Notes: generated from the sequence alone by a model not told the origin. A stretch of 64,000 nt of DNA from Sphingobium quisquiliarum P25 (GCF_000445065.1 NZ_ATHO01000144.1:1-64000), one strand, 5' to 3'. Positions 17,853 through 28,224 are shown, numbered from the stretch's first letter. A program made the numbers and translations.

Positions 17853-18551
17853 TTAGCTCAGCAAGCCGCGAACGAATTCCGGGACCAGTTCGCTGGCCTT
17901 CCCGATCCGGCTTTCATGAAAGTAAAAGCTGCCCGCCGACGGCTCCAGATTAAGCTCGATCGTCCGGGCGCCATAGTGGCGAGCGGTCTGCACAAATCCG
18001 GCGGCGGGATATACCGCGCCCGATGTACCGATGGACAGGAACAGGTCGGCCCGGCCCAGCGCATCATCAATGGCATCCATCTGGTAAGGCATTTCACCGA
18101 AAAAGACGATGTCAGGCCTCAGACTTGGCTCACCACATCCCTCGCATCGCGTTCCTGGCGGCAACGGGCCCGGCCAGCCGGTTGCTTTCCCGCAGTGGGC
18201 GCAAAGGGCCGATCGCAGTTCGCCATGCATGTGAATGACCCGCCTCGCACCCGCCCGCTCGTGCAGATCATCGACATTCTGCGTCACGATCAGCAACTCG
18301 CCCGGCCACTGCCGGTCCAATGCCGCCAGCGCCTCATGCGCAGCATTGGGGGCTACCTCCTCCAGCTTGGCGCGCCGCTCATCATAGAAGCGGTGCACCA
18401 GCGCGGCATTGCGCGCCAGTGCCTCTGGCGTGCACACATCTTCAACGCGATGCCCTTCCCACAAGCCGTCAGGACCCCGGAAGGTCGCAAGCCCACTCTC
18501 GGCGGAGATGCCTGCGCCGGTCAGGATCACGATGTTGCGAATATCATCCAT
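17853..18551 (-). CDS. cobB: NAD-dependent protein deacylase (sirtuin)
   Basis: This enzyme removes acyl groups from lysines using NAD+. The 232-residue protein has TGAGISAESG (11-20), QNVDDLHERAG (91-101) with catalytic H109 in HMHGEL, and four zinc cysteines C117, C120, C136 and C139. Y56 and R59 form the YxxR pair that marks class III sirtuins with desuccinylase activity. The start at 18551 is preferred because AGGAA lies just before it; 18563 is an alternative. The long open frame upstream to 19388 is antisense to dapB and rejected. Confidence 0.94.
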   Translation of the reverse strand: MDDIRNIVILTGAGISAESGLATFRGPDGLWEGHRVEDVCTPEALARNAALVHRFYDERRAKLEEVAPNAAHEALAALDRQWPGELLIVTQNVDDLHERAGARRVIHMHGELRSALCAHCGKATGWPGPLPPGTRCEGCGEPSLRPDIVFFGEMPYQMDAIDDALGRADLFLSIGTSGAVYPAAGFVQTARHYGARTIELNLEPSAGSFYFHESRIGKASELVPEFVRGLLS

Positions 18552-18665
18552 GGCGTTCCTCATGCGCGCCCGATTGTCCTGCGGACGCGAAGCCAGCTTG
18601 CAGATGACAAAGCATGCCGGGTCTGGCATCGGACGGTCAAGATCATCACGGGCAGCAATTGAAAC

Positions 18666-19430
18666 ATGGCGAAGATTGGCATTTTCGGGGCAGCGGGCCG
18701 CATGGGCCGGGCGATCGCACAGGTCGCGCTGGACGCGGGGCTGGACATCAGCGGGGGCACCGATCGGCCCGGCAGCGGCGAAGTCGCGCCCGGCATCGTG
18801 ATCACCTCCGATCCTGTCGAACTGGCGCGGCGCAGCGACGTGCTGATCGACTTTTCGGTTCCGGCCGCCCTGGCCGCCCATCTCGACGCCTGCATTCAGG
18901 CGGGCAAGCCGGTGCTGGTGGGCACAACGGGATTGGAAACACAGCATCACGCCCTGATCGACAAAGCCGCTAAGTCGATCGCGGTTCTCCAGACAGGAAA
19001 CACTTCGCTCGGCGTCAACATCCTTTCCGCCCTTGTGGAGCAGGCTGCGGCGCGGCTGGGCGACGATTGGGATATCGAGATTGTCGAGATGCACCATCGC
19101 CACAAGGTGGACGCGCCCTCCGGCACGGCGCTGCTGCTGGGCGAAGCCGCCGCGCGCGGACGGGGAATATCGCTGGCTGACCATAGCGCGCGCGGCCGCG
19201 ACGGCATCACGGGCGCGCGCGTCCAGGGTGCAATCGGTTTCGCCGCCCTGCGGGGAGGATCGGTTGCGGGCGATCATCAGGTGATCTTCGCAACCGAGGG
19301 GGAGCGGATCGAACTTGGCCACCGCGCCGAAAGCCGCGTCATCTTCGCGCGCGGTGCGGTCAGGGGCGCGAGCTGGCTGCTTGGGCAACCCGCCGGGCGC
19401 TACGACATGAAGGGCGTTCTGGGCCTTTGA
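18666..19430 (+). CDS. dapB: 4-hydroxy-tetrahydrodipicolinate reductase
   Basis: DapB reduces the DapA product with NAD(P)H in lysine and meso-diaminopimelate synthesis. The 254-residue protein has the Rossmann motif FGAAGRMGRAI near the N-terminus. It also has VGTTGL, and the catalytic His/Lys block EMHHRHKVDAPSGTAL near residue 140. Length is slightly short of E. coli DapB but normal for alphaproteobacteria. It is followed 7 bp later by nth, suggesting a two-gene operon. Confidence 0.96.
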   Translation: MAKIGIFGAAGRMGRAIAQVALDAGLDISGGTDRPGSGEVAPGIVITSDPVELARRSDVLIDFSVPAALAAHLDACIQAGKPVLVGTTGLETQHHALIDKAAKSIAVLQTGNTSLGVNILSALVEQAAARLGDDWDIEIVEMHHRHKVDAPSGTALLLGEAAARGRGISLADHSARGRDGITGARVQGAIGFAALRGGSVAGDHQVIFATEGERIELGHRAESRVIFARGAVRGASWLLGQPAGRYDMKGVLGL

Positions 19431-19437
19431 CGTTCAG

Positions 19438-20109
19438 ATGAACCGGGATCAGATATTCGACTTTTTCAGCCGTCTGGCCGAGGCGAATCCCGCGCCCCGG
19501 ACGGAACTGGAATATGGCAATGATTATCAGCTTCTCGTCGCGGTCGTGCTCTCCGCCCAGGCGACCGACATCGGCGTGAACAAGGCCACGCGCGCTCTCT
19601 TCCGCGAGGTCGAAACGCCTGCGCAGATGGTGGCGCTGGGCGAGGAAGGGCTGAAGGCGCATATCAAGACGATCGGCCTCTATAACGCCAAGGCGAAGAA
19701 TGTGATCGCCCTGTCGGAGATATTGGTCCGCGACTTCGACGGCAAGGTGCCGCAGGACAGGGATGTGCTGACGACCTTGCCCGGCGTCGGGCGCAAGACG
19801 GCCAATGTGGTGATGAACACCGCCTTCGGACAGGAAACCTTCGCCGTCGACACCCATATCTTCCGGGTGGGCAATCGCACCGGCCTCGCACCCGGAAGGA
19901 CGCCGCTGGCCGTCGAACAGAAGCTGGAAAAGCGCGTCCCCGGCCCGTTCCGCCGCGACGCGCACCATTGGCTGATCCTGCACGGCCGCTATGTCTGCAA
20001 GGCCCGCCGTCCTGAATGCTGGCGCTGCATCGTGGTGGATCTTTGCCGCTATAAGCCGAAGACTCCCCCTCCTCCGCAAAAAGCAGCCGCTGCCGCTTCG
20101 GCAGGGTGA
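19438..20109 (+). CDS. nth: Endonuclease III DNA glycosylase/AP lyase
   Basis: Nth excises oxidised pyrimidines in base-excision repair. The 223-residue protein shows the helix-hairpin-helix LPGVGRKTANVV and the following VDTHIFRVGNRTGL with the catalytic Asp. The C-terminal 4Fe-4S ligands have C-x6-C-x2-C-x5-C spacing (VCKARRPECWRCIVVDLC). A Pro/Ala-rich tail ends the protein. The family call is secure, and it is likely cotranscribed with dapB. Confidence 0.96.
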   Translation: MNRDQIFDFFSRLAEANPAPRTELEYGNDYQLLVAVVLSAQATDIGVNKATRALFREVETPAQMVALGEEGLKAHIKTIGLYNAKAKNVIALSEILVRDFDGKVPQDRDVLTTLPGVGRKTANVVMNTAFGQETFAVDTHIFRVGNRTGLAPGRTPLAVEQKLEKRVPGPFRRDAHHWLILHGRYVCKARRPECWRCIVVDLCRYKPKTPPPPQKAAAAASAG

Positions 20110-20208
20110 AACCTTTCCCATTATCATGCCGTTCAGCCAGACTGTGGTAAACAGCCGCGAAATGGCCAATTCCTGTGGCCATGACTTACAATGTGAGGAG
20201 AGACACGC

Positions 20209-20601
20209 ATGACTTCGCCCTTCTCCACGCCCGCAACGGGCTTTGCGCTCGCACTGGCGCTCGCCTGCACCGCCCCGGCCGCCATGGCCAAATCGAAGGC
20301 CGACAATCTCGTGCCGTCCGGCAAGCCCGTGAGTTGCGTGAACTTGCAATCGATCCGCAGCACGGAGGTTCGCGACAACCGGACCATCGATTTCATCATG
20401 AACGGCAACAAAGTCTATCGAAACACCCTGCCGAACAGCTGTCCGGGCCTGGGATCGGAAAGGCGCTTCCTCTACAAGACCAGCCTGTCGCAGCTTTGTT
20501 CGGTGGACATCATCACCGTGCTTTACAATTCGCCGAACCTCAATCCGGGCGCAAGTTGCGGCCTCGGCATGTTCCAGCCGATGGCGAAAGCCGCGAAATA
20601 G
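20209..20601 (+). CDS. Small secreted protein, DUF6491-like
   Basis: The 130-residue protein has a signal peptide ending near AAMA-K (about residue 28). The mature domain has four cysteines (SCVNL, SCPGL, LCSVD, SCGLG), suggesting two disulfides in the periplasm. The pattern IRSTEVRDNRTIDFIM...YRNTLPNSCPGL...F resembles DUF6491 proteins common in sphingomonads and xanthomonads; this is recalled, not searched. GTGAGGAGAGAC precedes the ATG. Function is unknown. Confidence 0.75.
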   Translation: MTSPFSTPATGFALALALACTAPAAMAKSKADNLVPSGKPVSCVNLQSIRSTEVRDNRTIDFIMNGNKVYRNTLPNSCPGLGSERRFLYKTSLSQLCSVDIITVLYNSPNLNPGASCGLGMFQPMAKAAK

Positions 20602-20673
20602 AGGCTCGTGCCGTGATTTGGTGCTGGCGCCGGAGGATATGCTTTGCTAAGCGGCGCTTCGCACCAGCGACAC

Positions 20674-20750
20674 GCACCCATAGCTCAGCTGGATAGAGCG
20701 TTGCCCTCCGAAGGCAAAGGCCAGAGGTTCGAATCCTCTTGGGTGCGCCA
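20674..20750 (+). tRNA. tRNA-Arg (anticodon CCG)
   Basis: Acceptor GCACCCA pairs with TGGGTGC, the D-arm is AGCTCAGCTGGATAGAGCG, the anticodon stem TTGCC/GGCAA has loop CTCCGAA, giving CCG for CGG, and the T-arm is CAGAGGTTCGAATCCTCT. It is 77 nt long including encoded GCCA. No integrase or att repeat flanks it. Confidence 0.97.
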
Positions 20751-20878
20751 TTACAAGGCCCGTGTCGTGATCGCTGACGGTTGGCAGCAACAAACGGCTT
20801 TGGAATTTCGCAAAGTTGCTGACAAAGCCGGTTTCGCCATGTTCACCAGCCACGCAAACATTCTTGCGGAACATGATA

Positions 20879-20899
20879 CATCACTCATGAGGAGTGATG
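20879..20899 (-). terminator. Hairpin downstream of Rieske oxygenase gene
   Basis: CATCACTC-ATGAG-GAGTGATG is a perfect 8-bp stem 26 bp beyond the oxygenase stop. There is no clear T-tract, so termination is tentative. The rest of 20751-20924 shows no gene. Confidence 0.35.
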
Positions 20900-20924
20900 C
20901 CGGGAACAGCGGATTTGCCAGTCC

Positions 20925-21998
20925 TCAGGCGGGCAGGGCGGATTCGACAGCCCGCCCCGCGCCCTCCGGCTCCTTAGCCGCTGCGGCTTCTTCCTCCCGG
21001 ATCAGCTTGGCGAGCAAGCGCCGGGCGCGCACCGCGCCCGCATCCGTGTTGAGAATGGCCGGGCGCAGATCCCAGAAATCCTGCCCATCCATGTTCGCGG
21101 CGACCTGCGCGATCATCGGCTCGTCCTCAGTCGCGAAGGTGTGAGCGACTCCGGCGTGAATTTGCTGGGTCAACTCGGCATCATCGGTCAGGACGTCGCG
21201 ATACTGCGTCCAGAAATAATGGGTTGAGGTTTCGGTTTCAGGCGTCAGGAGATGCGCGGTGGGCAGGAAGATGCTGGCGCCGGGATCGCCGCCAATCTCC
21301 GTTGCACCTGAATCCAATAGCAGCGCCGCCGGGGCAGTCCAGCGCATATGGCCGCGCATTTTCGCGTTACCCTTGGGCCCGCGCCATAACATCTGGAAGA
21401 GGAGCGGCAACTCGCTACCGTCGGTCCACATATAGGACCAGACATCGCGTCCCTCCTGCTCGACGCTCACCCGCGTGTTTGCGGCCGCATCTTCTATACC
21501 CAGCAAAGGGTGCAGATAATTGACGTGCGTCAGATCCATGAGGTTGTCGATCACCAGGCGGTAGTCGGCCGGGACATGGAGGTAGCCCCTGGTTCCCACA
21601 AGTTCGGGCGCATCGAGCATTGAAAGATCGGGAATGAGCGCGGGATCGGCGGCTTCCGGCGCACCCATCCACACCCAGATTCCATGATGACGTTCCTCCA
21701 CCGGATAGCTGCGTGTCACCGCGCCTGGAGGAATGATGCCGCCATGGTGGGGATTGTGGATGCAGGCCCCGGAGCGATCGAACCGCAGGCCATGATAGGG
21801 ACATTGCAGCGTGTCCTGCACCAGCACGCCGCCGGATAGCGAAGCGAAACGATGCGGGCATCTGTCGCCGATCGCCGCGACCTCGCCATTTTCCAGCCGG
21901 AACAGCGCGATCTTTTCTCCGAGCATGCGGATGCCTTGCGGCTTTTCGGCCAGCGTTTCGCTCCAGCCGGCCATGTACCAGGCGTTTTTCAGAAACAT
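20925..21998 (-). CDS. Rieske non-heme iron oxygenase (VanA/LigX-like)
   Basis: The 357-residue oxygenase component has a Rieske 2Fe-2S site at C47-P-H49 and C66-P-Y-H69. The mononuclear iron site is DNLMDLTHVNYLHP near residue 165. This architecture matches the vanillate O-demethylase oxygenase group, including LigX- and dicamba-demethylase-type enzymes. The substrate cannot be deduced, and no VanB-type reductase or ferredoxin gene is adjacent, so electrons must come from elsewhere. The start at 21998 has GAGGAAAG upstream. It is divergent from an AraC regulator that is its probable controller. Confidence 0.88.
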   Translation of the reverse strand: MFLKNAWYMAGWSETLAEKPQGIRMLGEKIALFRLENGEVAAIGDRCPHRFASLSGGVLVQDTLQCPYHGLRFDRSGACIHNPHHGGIIPPGAVTRSYPVEERHHGIWVWMGAPEAADPALIPDLSMLDAPELVGTRGYLHVPADYRLVIDNLMDLTHVNYLHPLLGIEDAAANTRVSVEQEGRDVWSYMWTDGSELPLLFQMLWRGPKGNAKMRGHMRWTAPAALLLDSGATEIGGDPGASIFLPTAHLLTPETETSTHYFWTQYRDVLTDDAELTQQIHAGVAHTFATEDEPMIAQVAANMDGQDFWDLRPAILNTDAGAVRARRLLAKLIREEEAAAAKEPEGAGRAVESALPA

Positions 21999-22037
21999 TG
22001 CTCTTTCCTCTCCAGGCGCATCGCCGCTGTTTTCCAT

Positions 22038-22091
22038 ATTTTTGATCGTGCTCGCCCCGTATGACAAGGCACTGGAAATCTGATTTTTGAT
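22038..22091. promoter_or_regulatory. Direct repeats in oxygenase/AraC intergenic region
   Basis: ATTTTTGAT occurs at 22038-22046 and again at 22083-22091, same orientation, 45 bp apart, in the 105-bp gap between the divergent genes. AraC-family activators commonly bind direct repeats, so these are candidate operator half-sites. Confidence 0.35.
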
Positions 22092-22103
22092 ACTTTACGC
22101 CCG

Positions 22104-23039
22104 GTGGCGATGGATCTGCTCTCCCAGTTGATCACCACGGTCCGGGTGTCTTCGCCCCTGCTGTCGGAACTGTGCATCGGCAGAGATAGCTGCTGCATCA
22201 TCGATGCATTTCTAGGGGCTCCTTTCCACTATGTGGTGGAAGGCCGCGTGACACTCACGCGCGGCGGCGAAACGCGAGAGCTGCAACCTGGCGATTTTCT
22301 GTTGATGCCGCGATGGACCACCTATGAGATTGCGAACGGAACCGGCGCCACGCGGCTGAGGCTGAAGGATTTAGCCGACGCTCCCAATTTGCAGCCATCC
22401 TTTGAAGCGCTCGACGGCGCGCTGCGAGTGGTTGTGGGGCCGGAGCCTTATACGGCGCGCCTCTTGTCCGGCATCGCTGTGTTCGATGCGATGAGCCTGG
22501 CCGGTCTTGGCCGCGCGCTGCCTGATATCGTGCTGCTGCCCGACGCCGCGAACCGGTTGAGGCCGTGGACTCAAGCAGCGATGGCGCTTGTCGGAGAAGG
22601 CGAGCGGCCTGCCGCTCCCGGCTTCGTCGCCATCGCATCGCGCGCCGTCGAAATGCTCGTTTCCGTGGCCTTGCGCGACTGGGCGGCTTTTGCGGAGCAT
22701 GAGGCAGGCTGGCTACGGGCGGTGCATGATGAGCGGTTGGCGCGCGCGCTGAACGCCATGCATTCAGATCCCGGCAGACGCTGGACGCTGGCGGATCTGG
22801 CGCTGAGGGCGGGCATGTCCAAGTCGGTCTTTTCAGAGACCTTTCTCCAGATGCTGGGCGAAACCCCTTTCGATTATTTGAGGCGCTGGCGCATGCATCT
22901 GGCGACACAGCAACTGCTCGACACCCGCGTTTCGGTGGCCCAACTCGCATCCGAACTGGGTTATCGCAGTGCGCTTAGTTTCAGCCGCGCCTTCCGTGTG
23001 ACCAACGGCTGCACGCCCGCGGAATTCCGGCGGCGTTAA
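22104..23039 (+). CDS. AraC-family transcriptional regulator (cupin-type)
   Basis: The 311-residue protein has an N-terminal cupin-like sensor domain (FHYVVEGRVTLTRGGETRELQPGDF, in parts). Two C-terminal helix-turn-helix motifs follow (WTLADLALRAGMSKSVFSETF and VSVAQLASELGYRSALSFSRAF, in parts) with the closing GCTPAEFRRR. The start is GTG at 22104 or ATG at 22110. It is divergent from the Rieske oxygenase gene, which it probably regulates in response to an aromatic substrate, by inference. Its stop overlaps the end of convergent ogt by 4 bp. Confidence 0.88.
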   Translation: MAMDLLSQLITTVRVSSPLLSELCIGRDSCCIIDAFLGAPFHYVVEGRVTLTRGGETRELQPGDFLLMPRWTTYEIANGTGATRLRLKDLADAPNLQPSFEALDGALRVVVGPEPYTARLLSGIAVFDAMSLAGLGRALPDIVLLPDAANRLRPWTQAAMALVGEGERPAAPGFVAIASRAVEMLVSVALRDWAAFAEHEAGWLRAVHDERLARALNAMHSDPGRRWTLADLALRAGMSKSVFSETFLQMLGETPFDYLRRWRMHLATQQLLDTRVSVAQLASELGYRSALSFSRAFRVTNGCTPAEFRRR

Positions 23040-23539
23040 GCCAGCGATTTCGACAGTGCGACCTCGCGCTCATGGTCGAGCAACTGGCGTTTGACGTCCA
23101 GTCCTCCCGCAAATCCCGTCAATGCGCCGCCGGAGCCGATAACGCGATGGCAGGGCGCGATGATCGACAGAGGATTGCGGCCGTTGGCAGCGCCTACTGC
23201 GCGGCACGCGGACGGGCGGCCTATTGCGTGCGCGATCTGTGCATAGGTCCGCGTCTCGCCGAAAGGAATCTGGAGCAGCGCTGACCAGACGGCCTTCTGA
23301 AAATCCGTCCCGCGAAAATCGAGCGGGAGATCGAATGACGTGCGGTGCCCATCGAAATATTGGCTGAGTTGGCGAGATGCCTCCGTGAAAAGCGGCAGGC
23401 CGGAATCCTCCACGCCACGTTCCCACCGGACGCGGTTTGGCGCGTCATCCTCCCACAGCAGTGCGGTCAGGCCCTGCTCGCTCGCGACCATGGTCAACTG
23501 GCCGACGGGAGACGAAAAGGTGCCGAACGCGCATGCCAT
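23036..23539 (-). CDS. ogt: Methylated-DNA-protein cysteine methyltransferase
   Basis: This suicide enzyme transfers alkyl groups from O6-methylguanine to its own cysteine. The 167-residue protein has the active-site PCHRVIG with C130. Upstream it has the DNA-binding block GTDFQKAVWSALLQIPFGET and RAVGAANGRNPL. Length matches Ogt rather than bifunctional Ada. It is convergent with the AraC gene and lies just downstream of the RND operon on the same strand with about 90 bp between. Confidence 0.95.
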   Translation of the reverse strand: MACAFGTFSSPVGQLTMVASEQGLTALLWEDDAPNRVRWERGVEDSGLPLFTEASRQLSQYFDGHRTSFDLPLDFRGTDFQKAVWSALLQIPFGETRTYAQIAHAIGRPSACRAVGAANGRNPLSIIAPCHRVIGSGGALTGFAGGLDVKRQLLDHEREVALSKSLA

Positions 23540-23626
23540 GGACTGATCCTTCTTCTATCCGGCAAGAAGTAGACCATCGGAATGGCGGCCGCTTCCCGCT
23601 GCTTGCTTTCAAAGGCAGCCCGGACG

Positions 23627-25072
23627 CTATTTCAACCCGCCACCCATCGCCCGGTAGAGTTCGATCATATTGGCGGCGCGGGCAAGCCGGGTGGCGAGCA
23701 GGCTCCGCTCGGCATTGTACAACGTCCGCTGCGCGTCCAGCGTTGTGAGAAAAGGATCGACCCCCGCCCGGAAACGCGCCTCGGACAAGCGATACCCCGC
23801 CAGCGCGGCTTCCCTCAGCGAAGTCTGCGCCTCCACCTGAGCGGTCATGGTTCCGCGGCGCGCAAGCGCGTCGGCAACTTCGCGGAAGCCCGTCTGGACG
23901 CTTCCCTCATAAGTAGCAAGCATCGCGTCATAGGTCGCGCGGCTATAGCGCAGATTGCCCTGGTTCCTGCCGAAATCGAAGATAGGCAGGCTGGCCGAAG
24001 GCGCAGCCGACCAATAATCGCTGCCCGCCGCGAAGAGGTTGGAAAGACCGGCGCTCAACGTTCCAAATGCCGCCGTCAGCGAGATGTTAGGGAAGAAGGC
24101 CGCTCTCGCCGCGCCGATATTGGCGTTGGCGGCGCGCAGTTGATGCTCCGCCGACATGATGTCAGGGCGGCGCAGCAGAAGCGTCGATGGCAGGTCAGCG
24201 GGCAGGTTGGCCAAGGTGACATCGCCCTGCGGCATGGCGGATGGCAAATCCTCCGCAGGCACGGTCGATCCCGCGAGCAGGTTCAGGGCATTTTGATCCT
24301 GAGCGACCAGCGTGGTCGCTTCCGCAATATCGGATCGCGCCTGATCATAGCTGGTCTGCGCCTGACGCACATCCAGTTCGGAGGCGATGCCCTTGGCAAA
24401 GCGCGCTCGCGTCAGTTCCAGCGTCTTGCCGAATGCGGACGCCAGATCCTGGGAGATGCGCAGTCTTTCCTGATCGGCCGCCATGGAAAGCCAGGCCGTC
24501 GCCGTTTCGGCGATCAGGGCGACCTGTGCCGCGTTGCGCGTTTCGACGCTTGCGAAATATTGCTCAAGCGCCGCCTTGCTGAGGTTGCGGATACGGCCGA
24601 ACAGATCGATTTCCCACGCGGAAATACCGACTGAAGCCGAATATATATCGGTCCGTCCCGATGCGCCAGCGGCGGCTCCCGCGCCCGGCTGCTGTTGTTG
24701 AGCGAACGGCATGTCCTGATAGGTCGCGCTGCCCCGCCCCGCGATCGTCGGCAGCAGGTCCGCGCGCTGGACCCGGTATTGCGCGCGCGCCTGCTCCACA
24801 TTGGCCATGGCGACGCGCAGGTCGCGGTTGTTGGCGAGCGCCATTTCGATCACGCGCACTAGGCGCTGGTCGGTGAAGAAGTCGCGCCATGCCGTATCGG
24901 CTGGCTGGATCGCGGTCTGCCCCGGCGCAGCCTCTGGATAGGCCGGACCGGACGGGCTTCCGGCCGGGACCGGAAGCGCCGGGGTCACATATTTGGGCGC
25001 CATGTCGCAGGCGCTCAATGCCAGAGCCAAAGCGGTGGCTGTAAAGATCCTGTTCCTGTGCATTTGCCTCAT
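23627..25072 (-). CDS. RND efflux outer membrane lipoprotein (NodT/OprM family)
   Basis: This is the third component of the tripartite pump, the TolC-like outer membrane channel. The 481-residue protein has a lipobox LSAC with acylated C22. Two internally repeated OEP domains follow (the [22 protein letters not shown] motif, and [32 protein letters not shown], in parts). The start at 25072 overlaps the pump stop as ATGA, giving translational coupling. A second ATG at 25063 is possible. Confidence 0.95.
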   Translation of the reverse strand: MRQMHRNRIFTATALALALSACDMAPKYVTPALPVPAGSPSGPAYPEAAPGQTAIQPADTAWRDFFTDQRLVRVIEMALANNRDLRVAMANVEQARAQYRVQRADLLPTIAGRGSATYQDMPFAQQQQPGAGAAAGASGRTDIYSASVGISAWEIDLFGRIRNLSKAALEQYFASVETRNAAQVALIAETATAWLSMAADQERLRISQDLASAFGKTLELTRARFAKGIASELDVRQAQTSYDQARSDIAEATTLVAQDQNALNLLAGSTVPAEDLPSAMPQGDVTLANLPADLPSTLLLRRPDIMSAEHQLRAANANIGAARAAFFPNISLTAAFGTLSAGLSNLFAAGSDYWSAAPSASLPIFDFGRNQGNLRYSRATYDAMLATYEGSVQTGFREVADALARRGTMTAQVEAQTSLREAALAGYRLSEARFRAGVDPFLTTLDAQRTLYNAERSLLATRLARAANMIELYRAMGGGLK

Positions 25073-28000
25073 GCTTCCTGCGGCGCGGCGGGCGGCTCGC
25101 GCCGGTTGGACTCCTGCTCCGCGTGGCCATGCTGGCGGAAAAGGCGTTTGACGACGGTGAAGAATACCGGGACGAAGAAGATGGCGAGCACGGTGGCCGA
25201 CAGCATGCCGCCGACAACCGCGGACCCGATCGCGCGCTGGCCCCCGGCCCCCGCACCCCTCGCCAGCGCCAGAGGCAGGACGCCGAAGATGAAGGCGAAG
25301 CTGGTCATCAGGATGGGCCGCAGGCGCAGCTTGCCCGCCTCCAGCGCTGCTCGTGCAGGTGACAGGCCCGTGCGCATCTTTTCCTCGGCGAACTCCACGA
25401 TCAGGATGGCGTTCTTTGCCGACACGCCGATGGTGGTGATCAGGCCGACCTGGAGGTAGATGTCGTTGTTGAGGCCCACCAGAGCCGCGGCGATCACCGC
25501 GCCCAGCACGCCGAGCGGTACGACCAGCATGACCGCGATCGGCACCGACCAGCTTTCATACAGCGCGGCAAGGCAGAGGAAGACGATCAGCATCGACAGC
25601 GCATAGACCGCCGGAGCCTGGCCGCCCGATGTCCTCTCCTCATAAGAGATGCCGTTCCATTCGAAGCCGAAGCCCTTGGGCAGCTTCGCCGCATGCTCCT
25701 CCATCGCCTTCATCGCCTCGCCCGTGCTCACGCCGGGCGCGGGCGATCCCATGATCTGCATCGAGGGGACGCCGTTGAAACGCTCCAGCTTGGCAGGGCC
25801 CTGCATCCATTCGGTGTTGGCGAAGGATGAGATCGGCGCCATCGCCCCGGACGATCCGCGCACATGCAGCGCGCCGATGGAATCAGGCGAGGAGCGGAAC
25901 GGCGCGTCGGCCTGGACATAGACGCGCTTCACCCTGTCGCGATCGATGAAGTCGTTGACGTAGGAGCCGCCCATCGCCGTCGCGATCGTATCGTTGATGT
26001 CGGCCTGCGCGACGCCGAAGGCTCCGGCAGCGGCCTGATCCACGTTCAATTTCAGCTGCGCAGTGTCTTCAAGGCCGTTGGGCCGCACCTGCGCCAGCCT
26101 GTTGTCCGCGGCTGCCATGCCAAGCAACTGGTTGCGCGCGGCCAGCAACTGGTCATGGCCCAGATTGCCGCGGTCCACGAGTTGGAAGTCGAAGCCCGAC
26201 GCATTGCCCAGTTCCTGAACGGCTGGCGGAACGATGGCGATCACCGTCCCCACCGGGAACTGGCGGAAGGCCCCGTTGGCGCGCTGGGCGATCGCCTCCA
26301 CATTATTTTCCGATCCCTTGCGTTCGGACCAGTCCTTCATGCGGGCGAAGGCGATGCCGACATTCTGCCCCTGCCCCACGAAGCCGAAGCCCGCGATGGT
26401 AAAGACGGCAGCCACATTGTCCTTCTCTTCCGTCATATAATAGTTGCGCAGCCGTTCGAGCGTCTTTTCCGTCTCGTCAATGCCCGATCCGGCGGGCAGC
26501 GAAACCTGGTTGATCAATCTTCCCTGATCTTCGTTCGGCAGGAATCCGCCCGGCAGGCGCAGGAAGATCACGGCCATGCCGACAGCGATCAGCCCGTAGA
26601 CGAGCATGGTCCTGCCACGGCTTTTCTCAAGCTTCTTCAACGCGATGCCGTAGCGGGTCACATTCCGGTCGAACATGCGGTTGAACCAGCCGAAAAAGCC
26701 CTTCTGATGCGCATGATCATGCCGCTGGGGTTTCAGGATCGTGGCGCAAAGCGCTGGCGTCAGGATGAGCGCGACCAGCACCGACAGGATCATCGAAGAC
26801 ACGATGGTGATGGAAAACTGGCGGAAAATCACGCCCGTGGAGCCGGGGAAGAAGGCCATGGGAAGGAACACGGCCGACAGGACGAGACCGATGCCGATCA
26901 GAGCGCCGCTGATCTCGTCCATCGACTTCTTCGCCGCTTCCTTGGGCGAAAGCCCCTCTTCCTGAATGATGCGCTCCACATTTTCGACCACCACGATCGC
27001 GTCATCGACCAGCAGGCCGATGGCGAGCACCATGCCGAACAAGGTCAGCGTGTTGATGGTGAAGCCCGCCGCATGCAGGATCGCCAGCGATCCCAGAAGC
27101 ACGACAGGCACGGCAATGGTGGGGATAAGGGTCGCGCGCCAGTTCTGAAGGAACAGGAACATCACCACAAAGACGAGCAACACTGCTTCGAAAAGCGTGT
27201 GGATGACCTGTTCCACCGACAGCTTCACATAGGTCGAATTATCGACCGGAAAGTCATATTTCACCCAGGATGGGAAGCTGCCCGATAGTTCTTTGATGCG
27301 CGCCTTGACGCCCTCCACCGTATCGAGCGCGTTTGCGCCCGGCGCCAGCTTGATGCCAAAACCGGCGGCGGGATGGCCATTGAAGCGGGCGCTGAAACCG
27401 TAGCTGTCGGCCCCCAGCTCAACGCGGGCGACATCCTGCAACAGCACGGTCGAACCGTCGGGATTGCTGCGCAGGATGATCTTGCGGAATTGTTCGGGCG
27501 TGCGGAGACGCGACTGCGCCGTGACCGTGGCGTTGAGCGCCTGCCCCTTGGGCGAAGGCGTGCCGCCGATCTGCCCCGCCGACACCTGCGCATTCTGCGC
27601 CCGGATCGCCGCCTTGACGTCGCCCGTCGTGACCCTGAGGTTCGCCATCTTATAGGGGTCCAGCCAAACGCGCATGGCATAGGACGCGCCCAGCAACTGC
27701 GTGTCGCCGACGCCATTCAAGCGGCTGATCGGGTCCTGGAGCGTGGACGCGACAAAGTCGCCGGCGTCGGATTGGTCATGAATGCCGTCATCGGCATAGA
27801 CCGCCATCACCATCAGGAAGGACGATGTCGATTTGGTGACGCGAAGGCCCTGCTGCTGCACTTCCTGGGGAAGCAAGGGCGTCGCCTGCGCCAGCTTGTT
27901 TTGCACCTGCACCTGCGCGATGTCGGCGTTGGTGCCCTGCTCGAACGTCAGGGTGATGGTCAGCGCACCCGCAGAATCGCTGCTGGACGAGAAGTAACGC

Positions 28001-28224
28001 AGATGGTCGATGCCCTTGAGCTGCTGCTCGATGATCTGGGTCGTCGTATTTTCCAGCGTCTGCGCGTTCGCTCCGGGATAGACGGTGTTGATCGTTACCG
28101 TCGGCGGCGCGATTTCGGGGAACTGGGCCACCGGCAACTGCCGGAGCGCCAGAAGCCCGGCGAGCATGATGACGATCGCGATGACCCATGCGAAGATGGG
28201 CCTGTCGATAAAGTAACGGGCCAT
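25069..28224 (-). CDS. RND multidrug efflux pump (HAE-1, AcrB/MexB type)
   Basis: The 1051-residue inner membrane pump exports hydrophobic or amphiphilic compounds using the proton gradient. It starts [20 protein letters not shown] and has 12 expected membrane helices. The proton relay lies in TM4 with [17 protein letters not shown], and the large periplasmic loops include [13 protein letters not shown]. The C-terminal half contains [14 protein letters not shown]. Length is exactly that of HAE-1 pumps. It is the middle gene of the adaptor-pump-channel operon, three bases from the adaptor gene. Confidence 0.97.
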   Translation of the reverse strand: MARYFIDRPIFAWVIAIVIMLAGLLALRQLPVAQFPEIAPPTVTINTVYPGANAQTLENTTTQIIEQQLKGIDHLRYFSSSSDSAGALTITLTFEQGTNADIAQVQVQNKLAQATPLLPQEVQQQGLRVTKSTSSFLMVMAVYADDGIHDQSDAGDFVASTLQDPISRLNGVGDTQLLGASYAMRVWLDPYKMANLRVTTGDVKAAIRAQNAQVSAGQIGGTPSPKGQALNATVTAQSRLRTPEQFRKIILRSNPDGSTVLLQDVARVELGADSYGFSARFNGHPAAGFGIKLAPGANALDTVEGVKARIKELSGSFPSWVKYDFPVDNSTYVKLSVEQVIHTLFEAVLLVFVVMFLFLQNWRATLIPTIAVPVVLLGSLAILHAAGFTINTLTLFGMVLAIGLLVDDAIVVVENVERIIQEEGLSPKEAAKKSMDEISGALIGIGLVLSAVFLPMAFFPGSTGVIFRQFSITIVSSMILSVLVALILTPALCATILKPQRHDHAHQKGFFGWFNRMFDRNVTRYGIALKKLEKSRGRTMLVYGLIAVGMAVIFLRLPGGFLPNEDQGRLINQVSLPAGSGIDETEKTLERLRNYYMTEEKDNVAAVFTIAGFGFVGQGQNVGIAFARMKDWSERKGSENNVEAIAQRANGAFRQFPVGTVIAIVPPAVQELGNASGFDFQLVDRGNLGHDQLLAARNQLLGMAAADNRLAQVRPNGLEDTAQLKLNVDQAAAGAFGVAQADINDTIATAMGGSYVNDFIDRDRVKRVYVQADAPFRSSPDSIGALHVRGSSGAMAPISSFANTEWMQGPAKLERFNGVPSMQIMGSPAPGVSTGEAMKAMEEHAAKLPKGFGFEWNGISYEERTSGGQAPAVYALSMLIVFLCLAALYESWSVPIAVMLVVPLGVLGAVIAAALVGLNNDIYLQVGLITTIGVSAKNAILIVEFAEEKMRTGLSPARAALEAGKLRLRPILMTSFAFIFGVLPLALARGAGAGGQRAIGSAVVGGMLSATVLAIFFVPVFFTVVKRLFRQHGHAEQESNRREPPAAPQEA

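Noticed and set aside
18552-19388. N-terminal extension of the sirtuin frame to 511 codons
   Set aside because: The extension is antisense to dapB; sirtuin homology begins at MDDIRN with a ribosome site just before it.
15721-20750. Genomic island bounded by tRNA-Leu and tRNA-Arg
   Set aside because: Genes between are mostly core (dapB, nth), with no integrase and no repeat of the tRNA 3' end.
20925-21998. Naming the Rieske enzyme vanillate O-demethylase
   Set aside because: Family resemblance alone does not fix the substrate, and the VanB reductase is missing.
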